This document shows positions 1 through 12,898 of a stretch of 64,000 nt of DNA, piece after piece; the stretch's first letter is position 1, and each line of letters opens with the position of its first letter. Under the pieces are notes generated by a model. The model saw only the letters and a program-made list of their open reading frames with translations, had not been told where the DNA came from and did not search any database. The translations under genes were made by a program, and so were the position numbers. Where the stretch lies: positions 410,656 to 474,655 of the forward strand of contig CAJJDO010000002.1 in assembly GCA_905183005.1 (NCBI GenBank), in the 5' to 3' direction. This DNA is from Paramecium pentaurelia (Eukaryota > Ciliophora > Oligohymenophorea > Peniculida > Parameciidae).

Positions 1-1250
1 GTTAATTCTGCTTATTCATGTTTCTCAAAGTTTTCTGATACCAAAGTTTATAAGAATTCTTATACTTTTAGTAATAGTTGTTATTACTTAGAAAGTGTAA
101 ATAATCCATGATTAGCTAAATAATACCTAAATTCATTAAAATCTAATTAAGAATATCCAATTTCTAATGATCTAATAACAATTTTCAAATTTTCAAGAGT
201 ACATAATCCATCATTTTAAAAAGGTTTAAATGCTTAAGCAAGCATATTAGTAGTATATTTACTTGCCATTTCTTGAAATTCTTTGAAGATTTTAGGTAAT
301 TGCATAAGTTCAAGATGAGGTTATTTTGCATCATACATTTTAATAACTTCTTTAAAATAAAGTGGTCTACATTCCATTATCCAATGAACAAAAGTGAGAA
401 GATTAAATTCTCCAAAATTATTTCTTTTCCAAATTAAATAATATAATAGGGAACATTCATCATAAGTCATTTCTACATTATATAATTTGACTTTTATCAA
501 TTAAATGAATTAATCTTTCATAAGAAATGGAAACATTTTTTAATTTCTTCTAATTCCTAAGAAATCAAATAATGCCATTTCAATTTTCTCAGGAGCTATA
601 AATTGAAAAGCTAATTATGGTAAAGCTTATACAGATATCTTTTTAGATATTAAAATTTAAAAATTCTCTAAAATGATATTATTATTATGTCTAGAGAAAT
701 TAGCCATCTTCTCTTAAACAATATCATCAAAAATAATATTAACTGCATTAGTACTCAACAATTCTAAATCCAATAAATTTAAATTAAAATGTTTGAAATC
801 ATAGATAGCCTTACGATCAAAATAATTTGAGACTTCTTCTTCAAAATGTTTCTAAATTTCTTCTAAAAATAATTTATTTGAAGCTGAATTCTATTTCTAT
901 CTAATAATTGCATTCTTAAACACATGAAATGAATTCTTTGGTGGTACACACTCTGTTAAATATTTATATAATTCTCTATAATCAATATTCCTATTAGAAC
1001 TATAAGGAGCTTCCTTTAATATGCTAGCAATATCAAATTCTGTAAAATAAAATTAACTTTTTGAAACTTCTACTAACACATCTCTCAAAACCTTTTCCTA
1101 AATAGTACCATCTTTGAATTGATCATATCGAGAACATAATTCAATAAAATCAAACTTACAATAATATATGTATTCTCTTAGTAATTACATACCGTCACTT
1201 AGAAATTCAGGATGATGTAGTTTATAATACTTATCTAAGTTATCAGTCAT
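1..1250 (-). CDS. EF-hand-like protein, incomplete at window edge
   Basis: About 416 residues are visible from the ATG at 1250; the reading frame is still open at base 1, so the C-terminus lies outside. TAA/TAG are read as Gln. The protein is helical and repeatedly shows loop-helix patterns like degenerate EF-hands: YDQFKDGTIQ near residue 40, a following NIDYRELYKYL segment, and near the visible end QNDGLCTLENL followed by LDFNEFRYYL. No signal peptide or membrane segment is seen. The Ca2+-binding residues are incomplete, so calcium binding is not certain. The neighbouring gene is divergent and starts only 23 bp away. I do not recognise a specific family; the EF-hand fold is an inference from the pattern. 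Confidence 0.8.
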
Positions 1251-1273
1251 TTTTTTATTTTATTTAATATTTA

Positions 1274-2761
1274 ATGTTTTTTACCTTTTTATTGATTACG
1301 CATCTAGCACATTCAATAAACATTAAGGATATTTATCATTCCAATATTGATAACTATTATATACATCAAAATCAATTAAGTACTATTTTGACCCTTCCAG
1401 AAGCTAGAAAAATATCTATAACCTAATTATAAGAACAATCAATATGCAATGCTAAATAAAGAACGTTAGGATTTCATACTGAGTTATATTAACAATTTGA
1501 TGAAAATCAATATTTGCTTGCTTTAATTCAACTTACCCCAAGTTCCTATTTAATATATTCTTCAAATAATACTCTCATTTACATGGACAGTGACATAGCA
1601 TAGTACCACTAATTTTCAATGGATAATAATCAATAAATCTCAATGTTAAAATTAGATTAAGATGTCATCATTCTTTCTAATACATAAGCCTTTCTTTTGG
1701 AAATGGAAACCTTATCTAAAAGATCAGTTATCTATAGAGAAGTAAAAGATTGGCAATCACGAACTTATAGGAGATTGACAAAATTGATTAAAATCTAAAA
1801 TAAATAGTTTTTGCTCTCAGCAATAGGAGAAGATGGATTAGAACTCTATAGTGTAGAAGGTAGAAATATCACATTCACTAAGTAATTCTAAGCATACAAA
1901 AACATTGTTGATTTCGCTGAAGTGAATAACAATGTATATATACTAGATTCTGAATAAGGACTTATTTGGTGTTATGTTGAATCTGCCAATCTTACTACTC
2001 AAATCAAAAAAATAGATAATATGCAGGGTGGAATTGCTGTTGATTCATACAATGGAATCAATGTTTTCGTAGCATATAAGTGGGTTCGTTATGCAGTAGT
2101 TGAATATATTGTAAATTAGACATCATAACATTGGTATAAACATAATATGATTTACACAAAAAAGATCTATGACGTAGATGCTCTTGCTGACTTTGCAATC
2201 ATTTAAGGATAATATCACCATCTTGTTTTATTTAATTATCATTTATCTGATGAGAACACATACCTTAGACACTTTCGTTTATCAGACTTTCAAGTGTATT
2301 ATCACTAAGATAAAGTCTATTTTAGTGGCATAACATCAAAATCCTATGTATTTTCAGAACTTTATGTTCTACCTGCCTAAATTATTTGTTTCTCTAATCA
2401 GACACCAATTAGTTTCTCTTACAAATTATAATATATCCAGTAGATTACAAAAAGTAAATACTAAAAACATCATTAAAAGTTTTAGGTTAGTATTATTGAC
2501 ACTTATTTTTATGAAGATTAAATAGTTTTGATAGTTATAGGTTGTTTTTTGATTCTTATACTTTTAATCTTGCTTTTGGTTTTTTTGATAAAAAAAAATA
2601 AATCTATGTTAGCATATACCATGGAGTTAGAAAATATTATTTTATATAAATATAAATAAGATGTCCTGAAGAAAGAAGATGATCCTCCTTAGATCGTATA
2701 ATTGAACTTAATGAGTGTTAGAGAATCAAAAGATATTGAACATTTGAATATTTAATAATGA
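1274..2761 (+). CDS. Secreted/type I membrane protein, tandem paralog 1
   Basis: An intronless 495-aa frame ending in TGA. It starts with a short hydrophobic signal peptide (MFFTFLLITHLAHS). A long extracellular part made of beta-like repeats follows, with Trp/Gly blocks such as SAIGEDGLELYSV and GGIAVDSYNGINVF, suggesting a propeller-like fold. One strong membrane helix lies near residue 420 (VLIVIGCFLILILLILLLVF), and the cytosolic tail is about 60 residues. The next gene encodes the same architecture with clearly alignable blocks, so the two are tandem duplicates. Function is unknown; a cell-surface or endomembrane role is inferred from topology only. Confidence 0.85.
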
Positions 2762-2771
2762 ATTAATTTTT

Positions 2772-4511
2772 ATGAACTTTTTATTGATTTCTTTGATCAT
2801 CTAATTCATAAGTTATACGTTAGGATTCACTATAACTGAGATCGAAGAGCCTCTAAGTTCGATTAAAATACATCCAAATGAACATAGAACATTAATTTTA
2901 GATGATGCTAAAGATGCTATTCTATTATCATATAATCATAGTAGAGGTTGTGAAGTAACTCCATTATAACTCTAATTTGAAACTCAAGAATTCAGAATCA
3001 TTCAACCATAAGATTTTACAGAAAAAGATTTTGAATCAGACACTATTCTGAACTTTCGTTAATTTGTGTCAATGGTTCATATAAAAGATGGCATGTTAGC
3101 AATTACTTCAGATTCAATTGCTTATCTACTTAAATTTAATTATAATACTGTTTTTGAACATGATTTTGAAGAGAAAGGATAAAAATTTGCTAGAATTTTA
3201 TGGAAAGCAGATCTTCAAACAATTGCCCCATCTTTAGTTGCAAAAAATGAATTACCACAATTATTATTTGCTCCTTCTTATAATTTAGCTTTTTTGTTAT
3301 TTAGTGATAGTGCTTAACTATTTAGTATGGAATAGATGGAATCATAAACAACATCACTTGATGTATATTAGGTGACTGATTGGAGAAAGAGAGGATATAG
3401 AGGATTAACAAAAGAGATAGATGGTTTAGTATTTAGTGCAGTTGGAAGAGATGGATTGGATGTTTATAAGATTATTTAAAAGGATCTTAGATTTATAAAG
3501 AATTTAAAGTTGAAAGATTTTGGTTTGAATTCTTCAATAGAAATAGTTGATTTTGCTATAGTAAAGCATGGTAAATTAGATGGATATTATTCAATGTTTT
3601 TATTGGATAGGGAATGTGGATTATTATTAATAGATGTTCATAAAGATTAATATGTTAATTTTGGATTGAGATCATGGATAAATTTTTAATCTGGAGGTAT
3701 ATCAGTAGATACTAGAAATGGTAGAAATGTATTTATGGCTTATTAATCAATGAATCATCATTATGTACTTGAATACAATGTAGATTTAGATAATGGAAAT
3801 TCATTTCAAATAAGAAAAAAGAAGATAGATCATAGAATTATTGATTTAGATGCCACAGAAGATTTTGTTATTGTATAAGGTGTTAATTAGCATTTAATTC
3901 TATTTTCAAATGGATATGATTTTGTTATGAATAATCATCAAGATTAAGTATTTAAACATTTAGGTTTAAGAGATTTTGCTTTTTTTAATTAATCTTATAA
4001 ATTGGAAGATATGGATGATATTACTAAAGAATACTAATATGATGATTTCTTTTTTGGAATAACTGCATAAAGTGCTTTTCTGACTAGATTCTAGATGTAA
4101 CCAATTAAATTGAATTGTTTCTATCATTAAACTGATGGTATTATAATTAATAAATATTAAGTTGGATAAATTTTCACATATATTCTCCAATATAATACAA
4201 CAGTAGAAGGTGTTTCAGATCTGGTAGTAAGACATACACAAAAGGTGAATATTGAGATTGTGAAGACTTATTTTTATGAGGCAGAATATTACTTATTATA
4301 TTCAATTGGTTTTTTGTTAGGATCAGTGTTGTTAATGGGATTGGGATATATAGGCTATTGGTTTTATAGTAATAAAAGGGAACATTAGATATTGGTGGAA
4401 TATATTGAGAAAACAGCTAGGGAGAAGGGAATAAAGTAGATTAATGGATCAACTATTTAGAAAGGAGACGAAACTTCAGTTTTTTAATAAAATAAATCTA
4501 TGTTATCCTGA
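2772..4511 (+). CDS. Secreted/type I membrane protein, tandem paralog 2
   Basis: A 579-aa intronless frame starting 10 bp after the stop of its paralog. It has an N-terminal signal peptide (MNFLLISLIIQFISYTLG), a long luminal region and one transmembrane helix near residue 525 (LLYSIGFLLGSVLLMGLGYI), then a charged tail. Blocks SAVGRDGLDVYKI and GGISVDTRNGRNVFMAY match SAIGEDGLELYSV and GGIAVDSYNGINVFVAY in the upstream protein, at the same relative order. The propeller-like fold is an inference from the repeated beta pattern. The reading frame differs from the upstream gene, so these are two genes rather than one interrupted gene. Function unknown. Confidence 0.85.
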
Positions 4512-4517
4512 TAAAAT

Positions 4518-6111
4518 TCAAAAACTATATAACTCATTTAATTTATAATTTAATTAGGCTAAATAATCTGATGTTTATTTTTTTTCATGTATCAAAGAGA
4601 AATCTATATTCGTATTTCCATTCATTATTTTACTTCTAGTTAAACACATCTCCATCATATAATCTAATAAACAAAACACATCATTCTCTTTTGCACTTAA
4701 TAAAACTTATTTGGATATACTAATCACTCTCTCTTTAATTATCTTTTCTACTGATATTAATTAATTTAAATTTAAATCTCCTCCTTCAATAAATTATGAA
4801 AAGTCAGCAGATAATCGAAGATTGGATAGTAATCCTATTCTATCAAAATACTACATAGTATTAGTAAATAGTTCAGATGCTAATTAACTTTCTTATTACA
4901 TTTGACTTATAAATCTTATGTATTCAGTAGTCTTTTTATATTATTCAAATAAGGCAAGAACATTTGATTATAGTAATTTGAATGAATTGGATATGAATTT
5001 TGCAGACAATAAACAAAGCATTTCGAAATACATTTCCTTCTTTTAATGTTAAGCAATTGTTGAAATATGCTAAGTCATTTCCACATTAACAAAATGAGAA
5101 AAATTGATTTACATCCTTTATAAATTATAGTTATTCAATTGATTCATAAACCTCTATGAAGAAGCATCACTCTATAGTATTTATTAAGATGCTGGTTGTG
5201 GTTATGGTTATTCCAATATATAACTACCAGTCATGTTTGCATTAAATTCAATAGCACCTAAATTCTTCTCTGACTCAAACATGGCAAATAATTCTGACCA
5301 TTCCATTCTTTTACTCTCTTCCTTTTCCAAAGCTCTACTCAAAAAGTTTTTTCCAAAATCAGATAAAATAGTTCCAACTGGAAATCTTAAAGGCTATTTC
5401 ATCACATTCACAGTTAAACTTTTCTCATCTACACCTGTCCATGGAGCCATACCATATATCATTTCATAATAGATTACTCCCAAAGACCATATATCTGATT
5501 TAGTTGTATATTTCTCTTTCTTCAATATCTGAGGTGCCATATATAAAGGTGAGCCAACACAAGTTCTTAATAATTCTCCACTAAAATTATCAACTATTTT
5601 TGCAAATCCAAAATCTGCTATCTTTACTACACCTCTATGATTCATTATATTTGCTGGCTTCAAATCTCGATGAATGATGTTTGCTTTTACTAATTCTTTA
5701 AAACCACTAGCTAATTAACAGAAAATCTAATTAACTTCAGATTCTGGAATACGTCTTCCCTTCATTATATTTCTCAGATCACCATCTGCACAATATTCTG
5801 TAACTATATAGATTGAACGATCCGTATTAAATTTATCTATAAATTTCACAATATTAGGATGATCAAGTTATTTCATTATTTGGATCTCAAAGTCTAAAAC
5901 ATTTTCATTCTACATAGATACTTAATGCATCAATTAGATATTGATCTTTATTGATCATTGAACTATCTATTTTTTTTATAGCTACTTCCTAGTTTGTTGT
6001 CAATTTATTTCCTCTATAAACCTTTCCAAAAGCTCCTTCTCCCAATAGATATTTCGTATCAAATTAATAATCTCCTAATCTCCTTAAACTTTATTCTAAT
6101 TACTGCTACAT
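4518..6111 (-). CDS. Ser/Thr protein kinase, ULK/ATG1-like
   Basis: A 521-aa kinase after removing one 28-nt intron (5894-5921). All catalytic elements are present: glycine loop GEGAFGKVY at residues 24-32, VAIKK with the ATP lysine near 46, HRDLKPAN, DFGFA, then GSPLYMAP and DIWSLGVIYYEM. The N-lobe order and the activation segment resemble the ULK/ATG1 group. The C-terminal half (about 250 residues) is helical and Gln-rich with no domain I recognise. It lies 22 bp downstream of a coiled-coil gene on the same strand. ATG1 identity would fit with the ATG8-like gene at 54.1 kb, but ciliates carry many ULK-like kinases, so the name is tentative. Confidence 0.9.
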
Positions 6112-6133
6112 AGTAAATTATAAATTTATATAA

Positions 6134-6583
6134 TCATTTCTATAAAATATTCATTGCTTTCAATATTTGATCTTCATCGATTATCTATTTCTTCTTCTCT
6201 ATATATTCATTCAATTCTAATCTCAATTATGATCTGTTCATATATTCACATTAAATATTAAGTAATTCATTCTTTATATTAGCTAACTCTTACACTTTTT
6301 GATTATGAATTAACTCCAACATTTTAAAATCTTCCTTTACATCTTCAATCTTCTATTAATTGAACTCTAAAATTTACTATTATTCTTATTTCTATGAATC
6401 CCTTCTAATGAATAGTGATTCAGCCAGACTATTTATTCGATCTAATTCTTTATTTATTGGTTATTTTGTTTATAATAATGAGTGATCCCAATTCTAAGTG
6501 TCTATCTTATTTTATTAATAATAATCTAAAGGATTGCGAGATTCTATAATTCTATCTTAAGTTTTTGGTTTATATGTTGACAT
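6134..6583 (-). CDS. Small coiled-coil protein
   Basis: A 149-aa intronless frame from the ATG at 6583 to TGA at 6134. Residues from about 50 onward are rich in Glu, Lys, Gln and Leu with heptad-like spacing (for example IEDVKEDFKMLELIHNQKV), indicating a long coiled coil. There is no signal peptide or membrane segment. It lies directly upstream of the ULK-like kinase on the same strand, with 22 bp between the stop and the next ATG. I do not recognise the family; a scaffold or cytoskeletal role is only a guess from the coiled coil. Confidence 0.75.
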
Positions 6584-6714
6584 CCCTTAATATTTACTAA
6601 ACTAGTTCAATTCATTATTAAACATATGAAATAAAATCTTATTTAGTTTAAATTAATCAAGATTGATCTTAAATATTATTATATATTGATAAAATTGAAA
6701 GAAATAACAAAAGA

Positions 6715-8202
6715 TCATTCTAAATCAATGTGTTTTAAACTTCTTGCATTTATTTGATTGACTTGAAAAGGTATCAAAATATATTAATTTAAATTCAATT
6801 CAATTTTGAATTATTCCATTATCTAACTTTAACTAATCAATTTAATATAATCTGATATTGATTTTAATGCTTTCTTTACTTTTTCTATTTAAAAATTACC
6901 TGAAATATGAAGCCATCTCTAACTCTCCTCTTCATTCGTTAAACAAATAGAAAGCTATTATCCTTGTGAATTTTCAGCTATTATTAACAAAATCAACAAA
7001 AATATATTCTATATCGTATTGATATTACTATTACCAGTTACGAATGCCTTAACTGATAGGTTAGTATACAAATTGTGTATGATTTATGCTAAATTATAAA
7101 TGTTTATTTCGCTTTCATTTAATTTTGAGAGTCTTAGATCCTCATATAATTATAAGATCAAGAGTTTTCTTTCAATAAGACGACATTTCAATAAAGACAA
7201 CCTATCTTTATGACTTAATATTTTAAGAATGAGTCTAATAAAATTTCTATGTCTTATTTCATAAATTGATGTATCTGGCTATTTTTATTTAAGGAAATCT
7301 CTCATAAGAAGTAATATAGTTGGTTTATTTCCATAATAAATTGAACATTCAATTCTTATCATTTTTCTTAAGTATTCTACTACCAAAGTCTTATTAAAAA
7401 TAGATGCTCTATCCACTCGATATTTCTAAATTTGCATAAACAAAAATTTCTCTAATTTATTTCCCTTGTATATTGAATCTCTAATGAAATTTGATCCATC
7501 AAATTATCTGTTAAAAAAGTGATTACATTAAGCCTCTGATTTCAGAGTAAATTACATAGTATCCTCTATAAAAGATAAGACTATATATGGTTATTTGAAT
7601 GCAATTGAATTTAAGATTTTTTCCCAATGAGAATCATTCAAAGCCAATAAGAATTGATTACGCATTGCCTTATGAAAATGATATAAATAACGAATTGTAT
7701 AAAGGATGACAAGCACAGAACTTATGATTGTAGAGAACAGTAATAAGTTAGAAGCTATTTAAACCAAAATAATTTTCATAATTCCTATAGTTATGACTGA
7801 TATAGCTGCATCCATGAACTCACCTGAAATAAGCATTAAAAAGTTTGCACCCATAACATTAGCTCCTTTAAGAAAACTATTGTATGAATCATCTTGTTCT
7901 GATACTTGCAAACTAAAAAATAATGAGATTAAGTGATTTAATAGGATTATGGCAAATCGTATATATTTAGTATGTTTCTTCATTATACCATATTAAATAA
8001 GCAAGTAGCAAATAAATAAACAGTATTTGTAAATGGTTTGATATTCATTTAGTAAAATACTTTCAATGATTTTAGTTAATGCAACAACTAGAAGACCTAA
8101 AGTCATAATAGTAAGAGTGAAAACTCTAAAATTTTATTAGGTTATGTTTTGATAGTTAGATTCGATCTCTTTGTCTTTGAAATTTAATGTATATTTATTC
8201 AT
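6715..8202 (-). CDS. Polytopic membrane protein of unknown function
   Basis: A 495-aa uninterrupted frame. The N-terminal third contains about four to five hydrophobic helices (residues about 25-45, 60-75, 80-95, 125-145 and 155-175), for example VFTLTIMTLGLLVVALTKII and ISVITIGIMKIILV. The rest is soluble, helical and basic, with a hydrophobic stretch near residue 395 (TIQNIFLLILLIIAE). The layout resembles the membrane-anchored N-terminal part of ciliate sensor histidine kinases such as the pair at 54.7-59.9 kb, but no H-box or ATPase motif is present. It may be a truncated or unrelated membrane sensor. The 76-bp gap to the upstream gene must hold its promoter. Confidence 0.7.
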
Positions 8203-8278
8203 GATTGGATAAAATATAAAATAAGTATGTAATATAATGATTTTAATTTAGTAATTGTAATTGAAATATTAAAATTAC

Positions 8279-10050
8279 TCATCTCAATAATTCCATCACT
8301 TTAATGAATTGATCTAAATTTAACTAATATTATAGATAATACAAATATACTTTTTTTTCTGGTGCTAATTCATCAAATTAGGCTTCCAATTCTTCATTAA
8401 TCACATTGAGATATTTTGTAACATTATTAGCTCGAATTTCTGATTTATTGTTACTAAGAAGATAAAACATAGTTTCAAGATTAGTTTTAGTAAGCAATTA
8501 ATCTCTAGGAGCAGCTAGCGATAAAAAAGTAAACTATGCCATCTACTCTTATTTTATTGAATGACTAACAAAAATTTAATCTATTAAATTTTCTAAATCC
8601 TTCAATTTAGTATATTTTTCAAACATCTTAATTAATTCATCTTTTTTAATTATAGTGTCCATATCACTATCAAATTCACTGAATAATTTTTATAATTGTA
8701 GAGCAGTCTCTTATTCAAATTCTTAGATCATTATTTCAAGTATGGCTTACTATAATATACAACTTTCTTTTTAATTAAGCATATTCATTAACAATCTTTC
8801 TTACAAAGGTATTTCTGTATATTTTTGATCAACTATCCATTTACTAACTTTTAATTCTTCTAATGTTTTTCTTTTTTTTGAATTCTTTTCTCCAATTACA
8901 GATTACAATAAACTCTAAAAATCTTATGAAAACTTTTTAATATCTGATTCCACATCAAAAGTAGTATGTAATATTAATTATTTTGCAGAAGGAACATCAT
9001 TTACATATTTTGGAGGAAATTTATATGGAAGACTACCCTTTCCTAATGTATATAGTATAAGCATCACTGCCCAGAGATCTCTTTCTGGTTTAAATTCTTC
9101 ATGATATAAAAATTCTGGTGGTGTATAATAGATTAGATCTATATCTTCTATTTTTTTGGTTGAAATTGGTTTGACATCAACAAGTTTAATAAATACTTAA
9201 CCAGATTTAAAATAATATTCCCAACTGTTAATTGTTAGATTACCATGATTTAATTATAAATTTTTAAGATAACTAAGTACTTAAAACATTTATTCAGCAA
9301 TATTTGCTAAAACTATTTCAGTAAGATCTTCTGAGTTCTATAATCGAGATAATTTCCAACCATCAAAATATTCTAAGACTAATTAATATGCATTATTATC
9401 TTAATGAACTTCTAAATTCTTTAGTATATGTTAATGATCCTATAATCATAATAATAAATATAATTCTTACTAATTGATTAGATTTTAACCAATAAATATA
9501 TTTAATACTATCTTATTCTTCTTTTGATATCAATTCTAATCGAGCTTTCATACCATTTTTATTTCCTTATATGAATGACAAATCAGGCTAAAATATCATA
9601 ATTTTACTCTTTTACATTTCTCTAACACTCCTTGTTATATAAGAATGAATATTTTTTTGATGCATTTGTACTAAAAAATTGAACTCCTGCTTGTATTGAA
9701 CCTCTCTATGCAGATTAAGGAGATCCAGGAATATTTAAAGATCTCTGTGATCCAGATCTAATATTTCTAGAACTCATTTATTTTTATGGTTTTTCACCTT
9801 ATTTAGATAGGTTATGTGATAACACTGATTTTCTCTTATCTTCAACACCATTCACAGGAGAATGAATACTGTATTGACTATTTTGATTAGGAGGAGTATT
9901 TTAAGCAGAAGCCTCTCTATTCAATTAATTTTAAACTTATATATCAGGCTTGGGTTCCTCAATAGATTTATTAGGAAGTATGATTTTTAACTATTGTTTT
10001 TATTTTGGAATTTTTGAATTAGAGCCAGATTAAGAAGAACAGATTCCCAT
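8279..10050 (-). CDS. N-myristoylated pseudokinase with degenerate C-terminal EF-hand region
   Basis: A CDPK-like architecture that has lost catalysis. The start MGICSS is a classical N-myristoylation/palmitoylation signal. A Ser/Gln-rich segment follows, then a kinase fold, then an EF-hand-like helical tail (FSEFDSDMDTIIKKDELIKM). Introns are at 9588-9615 and 9440-9470, and probably 8324-8350 (27 nt, no stop). Kinase-fold landmarks are visible, such as YYTPPEFLYHEEFKPERDLWAVMLI around the APE and subdomain IX positions. HRD is replaced by HGN (LNHGNLTINS), the catalytic Lys after it by Thr, and DFG by VDV (IKLVDVKP). It should therefore bind targets or nucleotide without phosphotransfer. A relative lies at 25208-26951. 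The length is 561-570 aa depending on the last intron. Confidence 0.85.
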
Positions 10051-10172
10051 ATGTTTATTATTTCTTATTGTTAAATATTAGAGTAATAAGATTTCAATTT
10101 AAAAAGAAGTATTCATAAATATTATACTTCCCGTATTACTTATTTATTAAATAATTAAATCTTCAAAGAAGG

Positions 10173-11165
10173 ATGGCTGTCTAAAATTCTAATTACTTTA
10201 AATTATAAAGTAATAATCACAGTAAACCAAATGAATTGCCAATCTACAATGATTAAAAAAAAAAACTCATTAGAATCAGAGAAATAAATAATAACATTAT
10301 AAACAATGAATATTTTGGTCAATTGTAAAACCAAGAATAACAAACAAAACCGAGATCCATCTCTTTATAAGATAATGAAAAAACTAGATTCCATAATGAA
10401 CTCTATAATCCTATTTCTATTAATCAAAATAATTCATTAGTCTCATAACCTAATTAATAATTCTAGATGGAGCAACTTCAATTATATACTTCTAGATGGA
10501 ATAATAAACAAGAATATAATGATTCATAGAATATCATATAGATTAATGCATTCAATTAATAGAATCATTTTCTAAAATTGGGTGACTAAATAGACTATGC
10601 TTTAAACAAACAAACATAAAATTCTATAAATAAAAAATAGTAATTCGATAATAATATTATAAAAAAATAGTAATATAATTTGCCTACTATTCATTAAACA
10701 AATCATTAGATCTAATTATAAAATTCAAGACCTTAATCAATATAAAAAACAATTAAAAATGATTCTTTGAATTGTACACAATCATCCTTTATGAAAACTT
10801 AACGTTCTGTTTGTAATTAATGCAAATAAGATATTTTAGAAAACAAAATCAATTTAAGTTGCTGGCATCATTATCATCAAGAATGTCTTTCATAAATAAT
10901 AAAATATCAAATAGAATTAAAGAATAAAAGTAAACTACCCAAATGTTTATGTGGAATAGGTATCAAACAATAAGTAATAAAGTATTTGCCATCTGGATAA
11001 AATTTTATAGAGGCTTTGATGAAAAAATAATTGGATCTAATATACAAGTTATATTCTAACTTATTAAATTAATGTCCTACTTGTCAATTCAGATTTATTT
11101 ATGATTAAAGATTAGGAAAATTGTGTTATTGCTAAAATTGTAAAAAAGTATTCAAAATATTATGA
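10173..11165 (+). CDS. RING/IBR-like zinc-finger protein
   Basis: A 330-aa frame without introns. The first 200 residues are Asn/Gln-rich low complexity. A RING-like cluster follows: CNQC near residue 214, then CWHHYHQEC and CLCG near 260. A second zinc cluster, CPTC followed by CYCQNC, is at residues about 300-322. The order is like a RING followed by part of an IBR domain, suggesting an E3 ubiquitin ligase, but spacing is non-canonical. It is divergent from the pseudokinase gene (122 bp shared promoter region). A second protein with the same Cys/His plan lies just beyond NOG2 (12899-13906). Confidence 0.8.
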
Positions 11166-11225
11166 TCAATATCCTTCCTATTATAAATTATATTAAAGTT
11201 TAATTTAATAATTAATTATTATTTA

Positions 11226-12818
11226 ATGGTTAAGCGTAGCAAAGAGTAGTTCTTTAAAAAGAAGATGAATACAAAATTTAAGTCATCCTAAAAAGGATCA
11301 AAGAGTGGAGCATCTACTAATCCAGATAGAAAATTACCTGAGAAATAATTAAATGCTAAGCATTAATTCTTTAGATCCAAATAAACAATATAGAGATTGA
11401 ATTTGTACAATGAGAAACCTAATAAGTATTTAATAATTTGAATGTCTAGAGAAGAAATGTGGAAACAAGCAACACAACCTGCAAGAGTAGATCCAAATAG
11501 AAAATGGTTTGGAAATATTAGAACAATTGATCAATAATAACTTGATAAATTAAGATAAGAAATGGCTAATAGAACACATGATCCTAGAAGTGTTTTAATC
11601 AAGGCTAAACAATTACCATTATCATTATTAGTAGAGGCATAAAAAAAGAATAAAAATGTTCCACTTTTGGAATTGGAGAGTTATGAAGTATATATATATC
11701 CTTTACAAATTTATAGGATACATATGGACCTAAATCAAAAAGAAAGAGAATAAAATTAAGTGTAGAAACAATGGAAGGATTGGCAGATCATGCTTAATAA
11801 TAAGAATAAACATATGTTGTTGAGAAAGATGAGAAATTAAATCCATTAGAAGTTGTGTAAAAGGAAAGTAGAGATAAAAGATTGACTGCTGGTTAATCAA
11901 AGAGAATATGGGAAGAATTATATAAAGTGATTGATTCATCTGATGTGTTGGTTTGTATTCTTGATTCAAGAGATCCTATGGGCACAAGATCATATCATTT
12001 AGAAAATCATATTAAAAAGAATTGTCCACATAAACATTTAGTAATGTTAATAAATAAATGTGATTTGATACCAACTTGGTTAACATCTCGATGGGTTCAA
12101 TATTTATCAAAGGAATATCCAACAGTTGCTTATCATGCAAATGTGAATAAGGCTTTTGGTAAGGGACCATTTATAAATCTGTTGAGATAATTTGATAAAT
12201 TCCATAGAGATAAATAAACTATTTCAATAGGTTTTGTGGGATATCCAAATGTTGGGAAGAGTTCTGTTATTAATTCATTAAAAAAAAGAAAAGTTTGTAA
12301 AGCTGCTCCAGTTCCAGGAGAAACAAGAGTATGGCAGTATGTAGCATTGACAAAAAGAATATATTTAATTGATTGTCCAGGAGTTGTGTATTAACATGAA
12401 GGGAAAGATGATGTTGAAGTTGTATTGAAAGGATGTGTAAGAGCAGAGAAATTGGAAGATCCAGAATATTATATTCCAGCATTATTAGAAAAGGCAAAGG
12501 CTTCAGATTTAAAGAGGATTTATGATATTGATGATTGGATAGATGAGCATGATTTTCTGAAGAAAGTAGCAATAAAGAAAGGAAAATTGGCAAAGGTAAA
12601 CAATTTAATTATATCAATAGGGTGGAGAAGCTGATACTAAATCAACTGCTAAATTGATACTTATGGATTGGTAAAGAGGTGAAATCCCATTCTTGACATA
12701 TCCACCTGATTATGTATAAAAGGAAGTTGTAGAAGAGAATATAGATATAGAAGATCTTGAAAAGTAATAAATAGAGTTGAATGACTAAAAATTATAAGAA
12801 ATACTTAAGTAAAATTGA
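11226..12818 (+). CDS. NOG2: Nucleolar GTPase NOG2 (NUG2/GNL2), 60S ribosome assembly
   Basis: A circularly permuted GTPase of 504 aa after removing introns 11426-11449, 11688-11716 and 12596-12620. The basic N-terminus MVKRSKEQFFKKK is followed by the NGP1 N-terminal domain (WKQATQPARVDPNRKWFGN). Then comes G4 NKCD (LINKCDLIP), G1 GYPNVGKSS, the PGETRVWQ switch and G3 DCPG. This permuted order and the VDSSDV-like motif (IDSSDVLVCILDSRDPMGT) are diagnostic of YlqF/NOG2 GTPases. The family acts in late nuclear maturation of the pre-60S subunit. The first intron hides a TGA, so splicing is required for the full protein. This is among the most secure calls in the window. Confidence 0.97.
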
Positions 12819-12898
12819 ATTATATGTTTATTTGTTCTAAATATTTGTTTAATAAAATAAATTCATTTTTTTAGAATATTTAATAAATTTTAATAAGA

